Shown piece after piece: positions 1-9,283 of a stretch of DNA of 64,000 nt. The notes under the pieces are model-generated. The model worked only from the letters and a program-made list of their open reading frames with translations. It ran no database searches and was not told where the DNA came from. A program made the translations under genes and the position numbers. Origin of the DNA: Hyphomicrobium_A sp964620915 (GTDB lineage: Bacteria; Pseudomonadota; Alphaproteobacteria; Rhizobiales; Hyphomicrobiaceae). Every line of letters begins with the position of its first letter. The first letter of the stretch is position 1. The stretch spans positions 21,302 to 85,301 of the forward strand of contig CAZUKP010000004.1 of NCBI GenBank assembly GCA_964620915.1, given 5' to 3'.

Positions 1-22
1 ATACCAAGACGTGTGGTCGAAC

Positions 23-1210
23 TCATGGGCGCTCGACACACATCGCAACGCCCATGCCACCGCCAATGCACAGCGTGGCTAGGCCTTTCTTTGCCTCACG
101 CCGCTGCATCTCGAATAGCAACGTCGCCAAACAGCGGGCTCCCGACGCACCGATCGGGTGTCCAATGGCAATCGCACCTCCATTGACGTTGACCTTGTCT
201 GTGTCCCAGCCAAGGCCCTTGTTGACCGCACAGGCCTGCGCTGCAAAGGCCTCATTTGCTTCAATGAGATCAAGATCATCAGGGGTCCAACCAGCCCTCT
301 CTAGGGCTTTCTTGGAGGCCGGAATGGGACCTGTCCCCATAATCGACGGATCGACACCAGCCTGCGCCCAGGACTTGATGTGAGCCAGCGGCTTGATCCC
401 GCGCTTGTTCGCCTCTTCGAGCGTCATCAGCAAGACAACCGCAGCTCCATCATTGATGCCAGATGCGTTGCCCGCCGTAACCGTGCCTTCTTTGTCGAAA
501 GCCGGCCGCAGCTTGGCGACACTCTCATAGGTCGCGCCTTCGCGAATGTATTCATCTTCGGAAACGACGACATCTTCTTTCCGCTTCTTGACCGTCACCG
601 GCACGATCTCGTCCTTGAACTTGCCGGCCTTTCTTGCGGCCTCGGCCTTGTTCTGAGAGGCGACCGCGAATTTGTCTTGCTCCTCGCGCGTGATTTGCCA
701 CTGGCGCGCAACATTTTCGGCCGTGACGCCCATGTGGTAGCCATTGAATGCATCCCACAGACCATCTTTGATCATGGTGTCAATGAACTTGAGATCGCCC
801 ATCTTCGCACCATCCCTGACGTGTGCAGCGTGGGTCGACCGGCTCATGCTTTCCTGACCACCTGCGATCACAATATCGGCGGAGCCAGATTGGATCTGCT
901 GCATGCCCAAGGCGACGGCGCGAAGCGCCGATCCGCAGACTTGGTTAATGAGCCATGCAGGGCTATCGACAGGAATGCCGGCTGCAATCGAGGCCTGGCG
1001 GGCTGGATTCTGTCCTTGGGCGGCCGTGAGCACTTGGCCAAGGATAACCTCGGAGATTTCACCCAGCTCAACGCCAGCACGCTCAGCGGCGGCCTGAATG
1101 ACGACCTTGCCGAGTTCATGGGCCTGAACGGTGCCCAACGAGCCGTTAAATGAGCCAACTGGCGTTCGTGCCGCGCTGGCAATGACGATTGTCGAGTTTT
1201 CCTGACTCAT
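23..1210 (-). CDS. phaA: acetyl-CoA acetyltransferase (biosynthetic thiolase)
   Basis: Condenses two acetyl-CoA to acetoacetyl-CoA, the first step of polyhydroxybutyrate synthesis. It is 395 residues, the normal family length. The nucleophilic Cys92 lies in NQVCGSA, and near the C-terminus NEAFA, GGAIAIGHPIGASG and LCIGGGMG supply the Asn, His and second Cys of a complete thiolase active site. The start at 1210 (MSQENS) is chosen because AGGAGG lies about 9 nt upstream; the frame stays open 26 codons further but without such a site. It is divergent from phaR across 233 bp, so the two probably share a regulatory region. phaB and phaC are not in the window; phaB may lie beyond the left edge. 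Confidence 0.95.
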   Translation of the reverse strand: MSQENSTIVIASAARTPVGSFNGSLGTVQAHELGKVVIQAAAERAGVELGEISEVILGQVLTAAQGQNPARQASIAAGIPVDSPAWLINQVCGSALRAVALGMQQIQSGSADIVIAGGQESMSRSTHAAHVRDGAKMGDLKFIDTMIKDGLWDAFNGYHMGVTAENVARQWQITREEQDKFAVASQNKAEAARKAGKFKDEIVPVTVKKRKEDVVVSEDEYIREGATYESVAKLRPAFDKEGTVTAGNASGINDGAAVVLLMTLEEANKRGIKPLAHIKSWAQAGVDPSIMGTGPIPASKKALERAGWTPDDLDLIEANEAFAAQACAVNKGLGWDTDKVNVNGGAIAIGHPIGASGARCLATLLFEMQRREAKKGLATLCIGGGMGVAMCVERP

Positions 1211-1443
1211 TAGCGAGGCCTCCTGGAGGGCAACACGGGTGGGGGCTCCCTCCCCCGTGAGCAGGGAGGCAGCCGTCATGCGGATCAAACAAAGGCTGCG
1301 ATGGGTTTAGGATAGCAGCATCGCCGTCCCTGCCACAATTGCGACATCTGGTCAGCGCGGTCAACACAAACGGCTGGAAACCTTAGGTTTGAATGTGATA
1401 GCCTGACGCAGCGCAAAAACTCCTTACTCAGCGGCCCCCTAAA

Positions 1444-2079
1444 ATGCTGAACAAACCTGACGCGCCCAGCGAAAAAAAAGAAGCGGTTGTCATAAAGAAA
1501 TATGCCAACCGCCGACTGTATAATACCGAGACGAGCACCTACGTGACGCTCGAAGATCTCGCCGCAATGGTCCGCTCTGACCGCGACTTCGTGGTCTTTG
1601 ACGCCAAGTCGGGCGATGACCTCACGCACTCGGTTCTGACCCAAATCATCGTCGAGCAAGAGAACCGACAGGGCGGGCAAACGCTTCTACCGGTTCCATT
1701 CCTGCGCCAGCTCATTCGCTTCTACGACGATAGCATCGGCCGAATGGTCCCTGGATATCTACAATTCAGCCTGGAAAATTTGGCGAAGGAGCAGGAAAAA
1801 CTCCGGTCCCAGTTCGCGAGTTCGTTTGCAAACCCAGCTGCTGCATTCGAGTTCTATCAAGACCTCGCGCGCAAGAACATGCAGATGTTCGAGAATGCCC
1901 TATCCATGTGGACGCCCTTCGCGGGAGCACAATCTGGAGAAGGCGAGGAGGCAAAGCCCGAGCAGAAATCCAAACCTGGCAAAACCTCGTCGGATGAAGC
2001 CAACGAGATCACAGAGCTCAAATCCCAGCTCGCGAACATGCAGCAGAAGATCGACAAGCTGTCAAANNNNNNNNNNTGA
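1444..2079 (+). CDS. phaR: PHA synthesis repressor PhaR (3' end interrupted by assembly gap)
   Basis: DNA- and PHB-binding repressor that controls phasin and PHB genes. The N-terminal domain (about residues 16-75) carries the family hallmark IKKYANRRLYNTETSTYVTL, followed by the PHB accumulation regulatory domain (about 80-135) and an acidic C-terminus ending in a short coiled coil. Ten N occupy 2067-2076, immediately before the TGA at 2077, so the last few codons and the stop are uncertain; the visible protein has the usual length. Its divergent position beside phaA suits a regulator of that pathway. I could not identify a confident PhaR binding motif between the two genes. Confidence 0.93.
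   Translation: MLNKPDAPSEKKEAVVIKKYANRRLYNTETSTYVTLEDLAAMVRSDRDFVVFDAKSGDDLTHSVLTQIIVEQENRQGGQTLLPVPFLRQLIRFYDDSIGRMVPGYLQFSLENLAKEQEKLRSQFASSFANPAAAFEFYQDLARKNMQMFENALSMWTPFAGAQSGEGEEAKPEQKSKPGKTSSDEANEITELKSQLANMQQKIDKLSXXXX
2067..2076. other. assembly gap (10 N)
   Basis: A run of ten N at the very end of phaR. A 10-N run is probably a scaffold placeholder rather than a measured length, so the reading frame of the last phaR codons cannot be trusted. Confidence 0.95.
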
Positions 2080-2217
2080 CTAGAAGAGAGCAGGGCGGCC
2101 GATCGGGCAACTGCGGCGCGGCACCACGAGGGGAAGGTTTTGCCGCGCAGGCGCGAAAACCTACGCTCGAGTTCACCAAGCACTTAAGTGCAGATTCGCT
2201 TCAACTGTCAGTGCTGC

Positions 2218-2625
2218 TTAGCCATCTGAGCCGAGAGCCACATCGCGCCTGGCCACTCGAATGCCGATTGTGTAACCGGCTACGACGTCGATGAACGCTG
2301 CCGCCAAAATCATGAAAAACACGGAATTTGCAGCAAGCGGCACCAGAAGAAACTCAACGAGACACAAGACGAAAACCAACATCGAGAGCGCGTGATCAAT
2401 GAGAGATGACGTGCTCGTGTATGTCGCCTTGATGATCTCGACGAACAGAAAGATCAGGGTCAGCAGGATGATGAGATCGGCCCAGTTGAACTTCCAGACC
2501 CCGCCACTCACCATATGAGCTTCGAATAATGTGCCTTCGGTCAGTATCTCTGCGCCGAATGCCCATACGATTAAGTTGTAGGCAATCAGCACAATCACAA
2601 TAAGCGGAATGGACCTGAGCGACAT
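2218..2625 (-). CDS. small integral membrane protein, unknown function
   Basis: 135 residues with about four hydrophobic helices: roughly residues 6-24, 48-66, 80-98 and 100-120. The middle of helix 2 reads NWADLIILLTLIFLFVE and the protein ends in a short basic then acidic tail. GGAAAGG precedes the ATG at a suitable distance. It lies upstream of nothing on its own strand except the phaR 3' end, and downstream of rpmF. I do not recognise a functional family. The membrane placement is clear; the role is unknown. Confidence 0.75.
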   Translation of the reverse strand: MSLRSIPLIVIVLIAYNLIVWAFGAEILTEGTLFEAHMVSGGVWKFNWADLIILLTLIFLFVEIIKATYTSTSSLIDHALSMLVFVLCLVEFLLVPLAANSVFFMILAAAFIDVVAGYTIGIRVARRDVALGSDG

Positions 2626-2743
2626 TAGCCTTTCCCTTTCCCGTCAGTGCCGAAGAATAGAACCGACACGTGTGCCCCGATGGGCTTGCTGCTGCGATCT
2701 GCGGCCGCGAAACAGTTTGCCGCGGAAGCATGGCGTTCAGGTG

Positions 2744-2929
2744 TCAAATATCCTGTTTTGACTCCAGGATCTGGCGCCCACGATACTTACCCGTCTTGAG
2801 ATCGATGTGGTGCGGCCGGCGACGCTCACCGGACTCCTTGTCCTCAACATACGTCGGAGCCTTGATCGCATCATGCCCGCGACGCATCCCCCGCTTCGAC
2901 GTACTCACCTTCTTCCTCGGAACAGCCAT
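2744..2929 (-). CDS. rpmF: 50S ribosomal protein L32
   Basis: 61 residues, the family length, starting MAVPRKKVSTSKRGMRRGHD, the conserved basic N-terminus of alphaproteobacterial L32. Zinc-binding Cys residues are absent, as in other members of this clade. GGAG and GAAGG precede the ATG. It follows mtgA on the same strand with 189 bp between them, the usual neighbour in Rhizobiales. Confidence 0.97.
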   Translation of the reverse strand: MAVPRKKVSTSKRGMRRGHDAIKAPTYVEDKESGERRRPHHIDLKTGKYRGRQILESKQDI

Positions 2930-3118
2930 CCTTCAAAACTCCATCAATTGGCCGGCCGCTATCTCGCGAGCCAACCAGGCGTCTCGCCGATTGAAATTTG
3001 CCCAGCCTGGGCCTTCCAAGCCCACAGGCAAAGGCCCCGGTGCGAAATTCGGACCAGGGCCGACTTTGGGCGCCTTATACTCACATTCATCGAGGAGTGC
3101 CAGGGGGCTTTCCTGCCA

Positions 3119-4072
3119 TCAGCCTCCCGGCGGGTAAATGCAGCTCGTCGCTGTCCGGAATCGGGCTGCTCGAACGCGGATCCTGCTGGATTGTCTCGCG
3201 GTCCAAGGCCCCGGATTGCGGGGACTGCGCAACACGGGATTGGGCAGCGCTACAGCCAGCCGCGCAGCTTGGTAGGAATTCAGGCTCTTGGCCGAACGCT
3301 TAAAGTGCTTCCGGGCCGCAGCCTCCGCTCCAAATACGCCCTGGCCCCATTCAGCGACATTGAGATAGACCTCCAAAATACGCCGCTTGGGCCAGGCAAT
3401 CTCAATCGCGAAAGTCAGCGGGACCTCAAGCGCCTTTCGGACATAGCTCTTCGTCGGCAGAAGGAAGAGGTTTTTTGCAACCTGCATGGTGATTGTGCTC
3501 GCCCCCCGAGGCGTCCAGCCTTTCGACCGCTCGATCGCTTCCTTAATGGCGGCAGGGTCAATCCCCCAGTGCTGACAGAAGCGGCCATCTTCCGACACAA
3601 TGACGGCGCGCACGAGGTTTGGCGAAATGCGCTCCAACGGCTCCCATTGTTGGGAGATGCTTGTGCCACCAAGCCATCTCAGGGCCATCAGCGTCGAGAA
3701 TGGCGGATTGACGAAGCGAAATAAGACAATGAGAACAAGGACGACCGAGAACCAGGCTGCAAACACGATGGCGGCAACTTTGCCGGCACGAATGGCGATC
3801 GACTTGGCGCGGGCCGCGTCCCACCGTGGCAGCCTCCCACGAGGCTTCGCCTCGACCTCAATCTCGAACCCGTGGCTAGAGCTGGGTGGGTCCTCCTCAA
3901 TCCGATGGGACTGTTGTGTCGGCTTGGGCCCGACTAGTGGGGGCATGCCTCCAGGGTCAGCCGGGACCTGGGCCGGCTGCGCATTGGAAGAGGCTCGCGC
4001 TGGCTGGGTGGGCTCGGTCCTTCCCGTTACGGGATCGCCAGTCTGCTCGGCAGAGGAATCGGACTTATCCAT
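3119..4072 (-). CDS. mtgA: monofunctional peptidoglycan glycosyltransferase
   Basis: Polymerises lipid II into glycan strands at the outer face of the inner membrane. A long, low-complexity cytoplasmic N-terminus (about 90 residues, Pro/Ser/Thr rich) precedes one transmembrane helix (AAIVFAAWFSVVLVLIVLF) and a GT51 domain. The domain shows VIVSEDGRFCQHWGID with the catalytic Glu, then GASTITMQVAKNLFL, KRRILEVYLNVAEWGQGVFG and AARLAVALPNP. The start at 4072 (MDKSDSS) is preferred; an in-frame start 16 codons upstream at 4120 is possible. Divergent from ispA. Confidence 0.93.
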   Translation of the reverse strand: MDKSDSSAEQTGDPVTGRTEPTQPARASSNAQPAQVPADPGGMPPLVGPKPTQQSHRIEEDPPSSSHGFEIEVEAKPRGRLPRWDAARAKSIAIRAGKVAAIVFAAWFSVVLVLIVLFRFVNPPFSTLMALRWLGGTSISQQWEPLERISPNLVRAVIVSEDGRFCQHWGIDPAAIKEAIERSKGWTPRGASTITMQVAKNLFLLPTKSYVRKALEVPLTFAIEIAWPKRRILEVYLNVAEWGQGVFGAEAAARKHFKRSAKSLNSYQAARLAVALPNPVLRSPRNPGPWTARQSSRIRVRAARFRTATSCIYPPGG

Positions 4073-4171
4073 ACTGTCCTTGTGATCCCAGGGTGCTATA
4101 TCCGCGGCCAGTTCGACCAATGAAACACTGGGGCATCGGCCGACCCCAGGGCTCTACTAGGTAATCCGTGA

Positions 4172-5071
4172 ATGGCGTTCGCGCAAAGACTTGGCTCCAC
4201 CGCCACGATTGTCGAGGAGCGGCTCAAAGCGTTGTTAACTGAATGTGGCTCAAAGGCGGATGAACGGTTTGCCGCCGCCATGCGACATGCCGTCCTAGTG
4301 GGAGGAAAGCGGTTCCGGCCCTTTCTGGTCATCGAGAGTGCGGCGTTATTCGGCCTCGAGGCTCGAAATGTGATCGACGCTGCAAGCGCCGTGGAGTGTA
4401 TTCACTGCTACTCGTTGGTTCACGACGACCTTCCATGCATGGATGACGATGACCTCAGGCGTGGCCATCCCACCCTCCACAAAGCCTACGATGAATGGAC
4501 AGCAATCCTTGCCGGTGACGCTCTCCTTACCCTCGCCTTCGAAATCCTCTCTCGGCCGACCACTCACGAGGATGCTGCGGTCCGATCGGAACTCACCCAG
4601 GCTGTTGCGGCAGCGGCCGGTGCGGGTGGCATGGTCCTCGGACAGATTTTAGATCTCGAGGCGGAAAAGCATCCGAAGGCTGGTTCCCCTGCAATCGAGG
4701 ATATTCAACGCATACAGGCTCTGAAGACCGGGTCGCTCATTGCTTGTGCGTGTGAAGTCGGGGCGATCCTTGGTCGCGCTTCGCCAGAGGACCGCGCCGC
4801 GCTCAGTCTCTACGGCCAGCATCTGGGCCTCGCTTTCCAAATTGCAGACGATCTACTGGATGCCGAAGGTGATGCAGAAACGCTCGGCAAGGAGACCGGA
4901 AAAGACGCAGCGCTCGGCAAGGCCACCATCGTTTCTGCGCTCGGCATCGCGCGAGCGCGGCATGCACTCCACGAGGCCGAACGCAAAGCGACCGAGGAGC
5001 TTCGTGCTTTCGGAACTCGCGCTAAGGTCCTTGTCGAGGCCGCACAATTCGCCGCGCGGCGCGCGCACTGA
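4172..5071 (+). CDS. ispA: polyprenyl synthetase, probable farnesyl diphosphate synthase
   Basis: Elongates DMAPP with IPP to farnesyl (or geranylgeranyl) diphosphate. The 299 residues contain the first Asp-rich motif DDLPCMDDDDLRRG, preceded by ECIHCYSLVH, and the second motif QIADDLLD, with GGKRFRPFL near the N-terminus for IPP binding. Chain-length assignment rests on overall similarity to bacterial IspA and is not certain. The usual Rhizobiales downstream neighbour dxs is absent here. Another isoprenoid gene, ispG, lies 600 bp away on the opposite strand. Confidence 0.92.
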   Translation: MAFAQRLGSTATIVEERLKALLTECGSKADERFAAAMRHAVLVGGKRFRPFLVIESAALFGLEARNVIDAASAVECIHCYSLVHDDLPCMDDDDLRRGHPTLHKAYDEWTAILAGDALLTLAFEILSRPTTHEDAAVRSELTQAVAAAAGAGGMVLGQILDLEAEKHPKAGSPAIEDIQRIQALKTGSLIACACEVGAILGRASPEDRAALSLYGQHLGLAFQIADDLLDAEGDAETLGKETGKDAALGKATIVSALGIARARHALHEAERKATEELRAFGTRAKVLVEAAQFAARRAH

Positions 5072-5128
5072 AACCGCGCAACTTGGCTGGTACGACGGCC
5101 AAGCAAGCGCCAGTCGTTTGAATGGTGT

Positions 5129-5641
5129 CTATTGCGGAACGCCGGGAGTCGGGTTGTCCCGAGGATCGCCGGATTTAGCCTTCGTCGTATCGAAGACCTT
5201 CTCGGTGCGCGCCCTCGCACCAGCAACCTGCGTCGCCGACAATTGGCATTGCTTGGTCTGATCGAGAAGGACAAAGGCTCGATTGGGCTTATCGACAAAT
5301 TCCGACCGAGAAATCTTTCCGTCACCGTTCGCGTCGTAGTAAGAGAAACCAACGGTCTGGAACATGCGATCCGTGCTCACGATCTTTGCGTATTCGGCTT
5401 CTTCGACGAACCCGTCACGATTGCCGTCGGCACTATCGAAGAGCTCGCCCGCGTAGGTTTTCCACTCCTCACACGTAACGACACTATCCTTATTCAGATC
5501 CCAGCTTCCCGCCGCAGAGACAAAAATCCTGTCCACTTCACCCATATTCGAACCAGAGGAACAGCCGGCCAGGGCCAGCAAAATCGCGATCCCTGCAATG
5601 GTCATGACTTGGCGCCGCAATGGATATTTTGTTATTTTCAT
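5129..5641 (-). CDS. EF-hand lipoprotein
   Basis: A predicted lipoprotein that probably binds calcium. A short signal peptide ends in the lipobox LALAGC, so lipidation at that Cys is likely. The mature part has two recognisable EF-hand loops, DSADGNRDGFVEEAEY and YDANGDGKISRSEF, plus a degenerate first one, DLNKDSVVTCEEW. The start at 5641 (MKITKY) has AGGAAG about 6 nt upstream; upstream in-frame ATGs at 5653 and 5677 are less well placed. It begins 32 bp after the ispG stop on the same strand, so it may be co-transcribed, though no functional link is known. Confidence 0.85.
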   Translation of the reverse strand: MKITKYPLRRQVMTIAGIAILLALAGCSSGSNMGEVDRIFVSAAGSWDLNKDSVVTCEEWKTYAGELFDSADGNRDGFVEEAEYAKIVSTDRMFQTVGFSYYDANGDGKISRSEFVDKPNRAFVLLDQTKQCQLSATQVAGARARTEKVFDTTKAKSGDPRDNPTPGVPQ

Positions 5642-5673
5642 TGGCTTCCTCATGGGCACCGCAAATTTGCACA

Positions 5674-6945
5674 TCACGCCGTATGTCTAAAGTCTGACGA
5701 GCCGGTCTGCCCACCGCCGAATCGCTGTTCAATGTATTCTTCCACGATTGTCTTGAATTCCGCGGCGATATTCGGGCCACGCAGCGTCAACGCCTTTTTT
5801 CCATCGATAAATACCGGCGCTACAGGCGCTTCGCCCGTCCCCGGCAATGAAATCCCGATGTCGGCATGCTTTGATTCACCAGGTCCATTCACAATACAGC
5901 CCATAACGGCCAAATTCATCGTCTCTACGCCAGGATAGCGCTCCCGCCAGGCGGGCATGCGCTCGCGTATCATTTCCTGCACATCTCGGGCGAGTTCTTG
6001 GAACACGGTGGAGGTGGTTCTGCCACAGCCCGGACACGCGGCGACGATCGGTACGAAGGACCGCAATCCCATACTCTGCAGGATCTCCTGTGCGACCCTC
6101 ACCTCAACTGTTCGATCACCGCCTGGCTCTGGCGTTAGCGAGACTCTGATCGTGTCACCAATTCCCGCCTGCAGTAACAGTCCGATGCCTGCCGTCGATG
6201 CGACGATGCCCTTAGACCCCATGCCAGCTTCCGTGAGACCAAGGTGCAACGCATAAGCGCATCGCTCAGCCAGCTTGGTATAGACGCTGACGAGATCTTG
6301 TACGGCCGAGACCTTGGCAGAGAGGATGATCTTGTTGGCACCTAGCCCCATTTCTTCCGCGCGCGCTGCCGAAAGGAGGGCCGACTGCACAATGGCCTCA
6401 TGCATCACGGCGCGTGCGTCGTCGGGGACAGCCTTTCGCGCGTTCTCATCCATGAGGTGCGTCAATAACGCTTGGTCAAGCGAGCCCCAGTTGACACCGA
6501 TGCGTACCGGTTTGGTCAACCGCATAGCGATATCGATGATTGCGCCGAACTGCCGATCCTTCTTGTCCTTGAACCCAACGTTACCGGGATTTATACGATA
6601 CTTGTCGAGAGCCTCGGCAGCTGCAGGGTTGTCTGCCAAGAGCGTGTGGCCGTTGTAATGGAAGTCGCCGACGAGCGGAACGGTCACGCCGCGCTGAGCA
6701 AGCTGATCGCGAATATGGGGGACAGCTTTCGCAGCCTCATCGCGATCGACCGTAATGCGAACGAGCTCCGAGCCAGCACGCGCCAGTGCAGCAACTTGCT
6801 CAACGGTGGCTGGGATGTCAGCCGTGTCGGTATTGGTCATCGACTGCACAGCAACCGGTGCATTTCCACCGACGACCACGCCGCTGACATCGACGGGGCA
6901 GGAAAAGCGCCTCGGAGCGATGCAATCCTTACCCGAGCCCTGCAT
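5674..6945 (-). CDS. ispG: 4-hydroxy-3-methylbut-2-enyl diphosphate synthase
   Basis: Penultimate enzyme of the MEP isoprenoid pathway, a 4Fe-4S protein that converts MEcPP to HMBPP. The N-terminal TIM barrel carries PVAVQSMTNTDTAD. The C-terminal cluster-binding domain has CPGCGRTTSTVF and MGCIVNGPGE, supplying the three Cys and the Glu ligand. The start at 6945 (MQGSGKD) is chosen because AGGA lies just upstream; the longer frame begins with TTG at 6963. Length (423 residues) is normal. Confidence 0.95.
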   Translation of the reverse strand: MQGSGKDCIAPRRFSCPVDVSGVVVGGNAPVAVQSMTNTDTADIPATVEQVAALARAGSELVRITVDRDEAAKAVPHIRDQLAQRGVTVPLVGDFHYNGHTLLADNPAAAEALDKYRINPGNVGFKDKKDRQFGAIIDIAMRLTKPVRIGVNWGSLDQALLTHLMDENARKAVPDDARAVMHEAIVQSALLSAARAEEMGLGANKIILSAKVSAVQDLVSVYTKLAERCAYALHLGLTEAGMGSKGIVASTAGIGLLLQAGIGDTIRVSLTPEPGGDRTVEVRVAQEILQSMGLRSFVPIVAACPGCGRTTSTVFQELARDVQEMIRERMPAWRERYPGVETMNLAVMGCIVNGPGESKHADIGISLPGTGEAPVAPVFIDGKKALTLRGPNIAAEFKTIVEEYIEQRFGGGQTGSSDFRHTA

Positions 6946-7030
6946 TATCCTAAGATCTCGCAATTTTCATTGTAGCCTAACTAGTCCAGGCTTGGTTCGT
7001 TGACCAGGGGCAGCGGGCCAACTTGCTGGA

Positions 7031-7825
7031 CTAACGCTGATAATAGGCGGCCGACGTAAGGGCCAAACCTGCTGCCACCGACATCACGACGACGATCGAT
7101 GGCCCTCCGGGCCAGTCAAGTATTGAGGATAACCAGAGCCCTGCCACAACGCTGGCGGCGGCAATGAGTGCCGTCAAAACAACCATGCGTTCAGGCGATC
7201 GCGCTAGGGGCCGCGCTGCGACCGCAGGGACGACAAGGAACGCCATCACCAAAAGAATGCCGACGATCTTCATGGCGACAGCGATTGCCACTGCAAGAAG
7301 CGTGATGAACACAGACCGAACCAATTCGCGATCAACACCCTCGGCTGCAGCAAGATCCTGGTGAACGGCAAGTCGCAGCAAAGGCTGCCAGAGCCACGCC
7401 ACTACCACGAGAACAATAGCTCCGCCGCCGAATATCCACGCTAAGTCTTCACTTGTGATTGCGAAGACATCGCCGAACAGAAAGCCCATGAGATCTACCG
7501 GTGGCCCACTGATCATCGCGGTGGCGATGACGCCAGTTGCCAAAGCCGCATGATGAAGCAGACCAAGGATTGAATCGAGCGCAACGACCTTCTGGCGCGA
7601 AAGGCCAATAAGAAGAAACGCGACAACAACCGCGATGAGCATGACGCCCAATGTCAAACTCATCTGCAGCGCGAGCCCCAGCGCGACGCCGATGAGACCA
7701 GCTTGCGCAACCGTCTCACCGAAATAGGCCATGCGCTGCCACACGACGAAGCAGCCGAGCGGAGCGGCAATGATGGCGAGTCCCAGCCCTGCAATGAGCG
7801 CGCGAACCAAGAACGGCTCAAGCAC
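7031..7825 (-). CDS. znuB: zinc ABC transporter permease
   Basis: Inner-membrane permease of the ZnuABC high-affinity zinc importer. It has about eight hydrophobic helices and the conserved region GCFVVWQRMAYFGETVAQAG. I place the start at a GTG at 7825, giving MLEPFLVRALIAG, which matches the usual start of the family; AGGAGGGG sits about 6 nt upstream and the gene then overlaps the znuC stop by 8 nt (GTGCTTGA). A start at 7867 would overlap znuC by 50 nt. Third gene of the zur-znuC-znuB operon; no znuA lies nearby. Confidence 0.93.
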   Translation of the reverse strand: MLEPFLVRALIAGLGLAIIAAPLGCFVVWQRMAYFGETVAQAGLIGVALGLALQMSLTLGVMLIAVVVAFLLIGLSRQKVVALDSILGLLHHAALATGVIATAMISGPPVDLMGFLFGDVFAITSEDLAWIFGGGAIVLVVVAWLWQPLLRLAVHQDLAAAEGVDRELVRSVFITLLAVAIAVAMKIVGILLVMAFLVVPAVAARPLARSPERMVVLTALIAAASVVAGLWLSSILDWPGGPSIVVVMSVAAGLALTSAAYYQR

Positions 7826-8732
7826 GCGAACCCCCTCCTGAAACAGGTTCGCTTTCCGCTTCATCACTCACGGGAAGCGGTTCTCCGGAGATGTCATGAC
7901 TGTGGTCGTGATGGTGATGATAGACAGCAAATGCCCGTGCGGCTTCCTCGCCAAAAATGCGGACGTAAGCTGGATGCTGAGCTACAGCCTCGGGAACGCC
8001 GGAACAGCAAACATGATGGTTAAGACACAGAACCCGATCGCTCTTGGCCATGACGAAGTGAAGATCGTGCGAGACTAGCAGTACTCCGAAGCCATACTCG
8101 TCTCGCAGCCGCCCTATCAAATTGTAGAGTTCGACCTCGCCCGTATAGTCGACGCCTTGTACCGGCTCATCGAGCACAAGGAGATTGGGTTCGCGCAACA
8201 GCGCCCTGGCTAGCACAATACGCTGTAGCTCACCGCCAGACAGCTCGGTGAGCTGCTGGTTACGCGTGTATGACGCATCGACCTCATCAAGGATAGCCGC
8301 CGTGCGCTTAGCACCGCCATTCCCGCCCAATAACAAGAATCGATCGACCGTCATGGGAATCACTGCGTCGACGTCGAACCGCTGCGGTACGTAGCCTATT
8401 CGCAAATCGTCGCGCCGCCGGACCTCGCCCTGGTCCGGTCTTTCCAACCCAAGTAGCACGCGAACAAGCGTCGTCTTTCCTGCTCCATTGGGCCCAATGA
8501 GCGTGACAATCTCGCGTTCACTGATGTCGATATAAACGTTACTCAGCAGATCGCGCCCGTTGCGGCGCACACCCAAACCTCGTGCAGAAATGAGCGCATT
8601 GGCGCTAAACGAGGCACTGCCTTCGGGCCGCTCCTGTGGGGCACAACCATGCTTGCACGGAGGAACACGATCGGAACTAGGTCCGCGCGCCGGAGCGTCG
8701 GCGTGCGCCCTTCGCCAATCCGGATGGGCCAT
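7818..8732 (-). CDS. znuC: zinc ABC transporter ATP-binding protein
   Basis: ATPase of the zinc importer. Walker A is GPNGAGKTTL, the signature LSGGELQRI, Walker B LLVLDEP, and the switch His lies in VSHDLHF. About 45 residues precede the ABC domain, including a CKHGC stretch, and the C-terminus is His-rich (YHHHHDHSHD), which may bind zinc. The start at 8732 (MAHPDW) lies 7 nt after the zur stop. It is translationally coupled with znuB. Confidence 0.95.
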   Translation of the reverse strand: MAHPDWRRAHADAPARGPSSDRVPPCKHGCAPQERPEGSASFSANALISARGLGVRRNGRDLLSNVYIDISEREIVTLIGPNGAGKTTLVRVLLGLERPDQGEVRRRDDLRIGYVPQRFDVDAVIPMTVDRFLLLGGNGGAKRTAAILDEVDASYTRNQQLTELSGGELQRIVLARALLREPNLLVLDEPVQGVDYTGEVELYNLIGRLRDEYGFGVLLVSHDLHFVMAKSDRVLCLNHHVCCSGVPEAVAQHPAYVRIFGEEAARAFAVYHHHHDHSHDISGEPLPVSDEAESEPVSGGGSRA

Positions 8733-8739
8733 CGGCCAC

Positions 8740-9243
8740 TCAATCCTTCTTAGATGCGCAATGCCGGCACAGGCCCGAGACCTCGACAAACTTGACCCGC
8801 GGCTGGAAGCCGGCCGATTTTGCGATCCGGTCAATCGTCTCGAAAATGCCTTCCGAGTCGACCTCGGCAACGGCATTGCACTTCTCACAGGCTAAGAAAA
8901 TCGGCCGGCGGCCGGTGGTGTGATCGAGCCGTCTACAGGCGAAAAACGCATTCTTGCTCTCCAGACGATGAATAACGCCTGCCTCGAGCAATGCGTCGAT
9001 GGCGCGGTAGACGGAGATTGGTGCAAGCCGTGTTCCCTTTTCGGCAAGCCGCGCGAGGATGTCGTAGGCACCAATCGAGGTGTACGTGGATGCAATCTCC
9101 GTGAACACATCCTGGCGGAGTTTGGTAAAGCGCAGATTCCGCTCCGTGAAAGCCTGGCTTGCCCGCTCGACGGCCTTGGCCAATCGGCGCTCGCTGAGGA
9201 CTCCTGGACCAGGAAAGTACTGCTTTGCGGTGCCCTCAGCCAT
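8740..9243 (-). CDS. zur: zinc uptake regulator, Fur family
   Basis: Zinc-responsive repressor of zinc import. The winged-helix N-terminal domain (LRFTKLRQDVFTEI through ISVYRAIDALLEAGVIHRLE) is followed by a dimerisation domain with structural-zinc pairs CEKC and CRHC. The start at 9243 (MAEGTAK) gives 167 residues, typical of Zur; an upstream ATG at 9300 would put the candidate operator inside the gene. It is the first gene of zur-znuC-znuB, so autoregulation of the whole operon is likely. Confidence 0.92.
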   Translation of the reverse strand: MAEGTAKQYFPGPGVLSERRLAKAVERASQAFTERNLRFTKLRQDVFTEIASTYTSIGAYDILARLAEKGTRLAPISVYRAIDALLEAGVIHRLESKNAFFACRRLDHTTGRRPIFLACEKCNAVAEVDSEGIFETIDRIAKSAGFQPRVKFVEVSGLCRHCASKKD

Positions 9244-9268
9244 TGTCCATCCCAACAGTTTTTGTTTG

Positions 9269-9283
9269 TGACATATTATACCA
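9269..9283 (-). promoter_or_regulatory. candidate Zur operator overlapping a -10 box
   Basis: Read on the minus strand, TGGTATAATATGTCA is an imperfect 15-bp palindrome with matching TG-N2-ATA and TAT-N2-CA halves, resembling the AT-rich Zur boxes of alphaproteobacteria. A perfect TATAAT lies inside it, about 33 nt before the zur start codon. Binding would therefore block transcription of the zinc operon. I see no good -35 box at the right distance. Confidence 0.5.
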
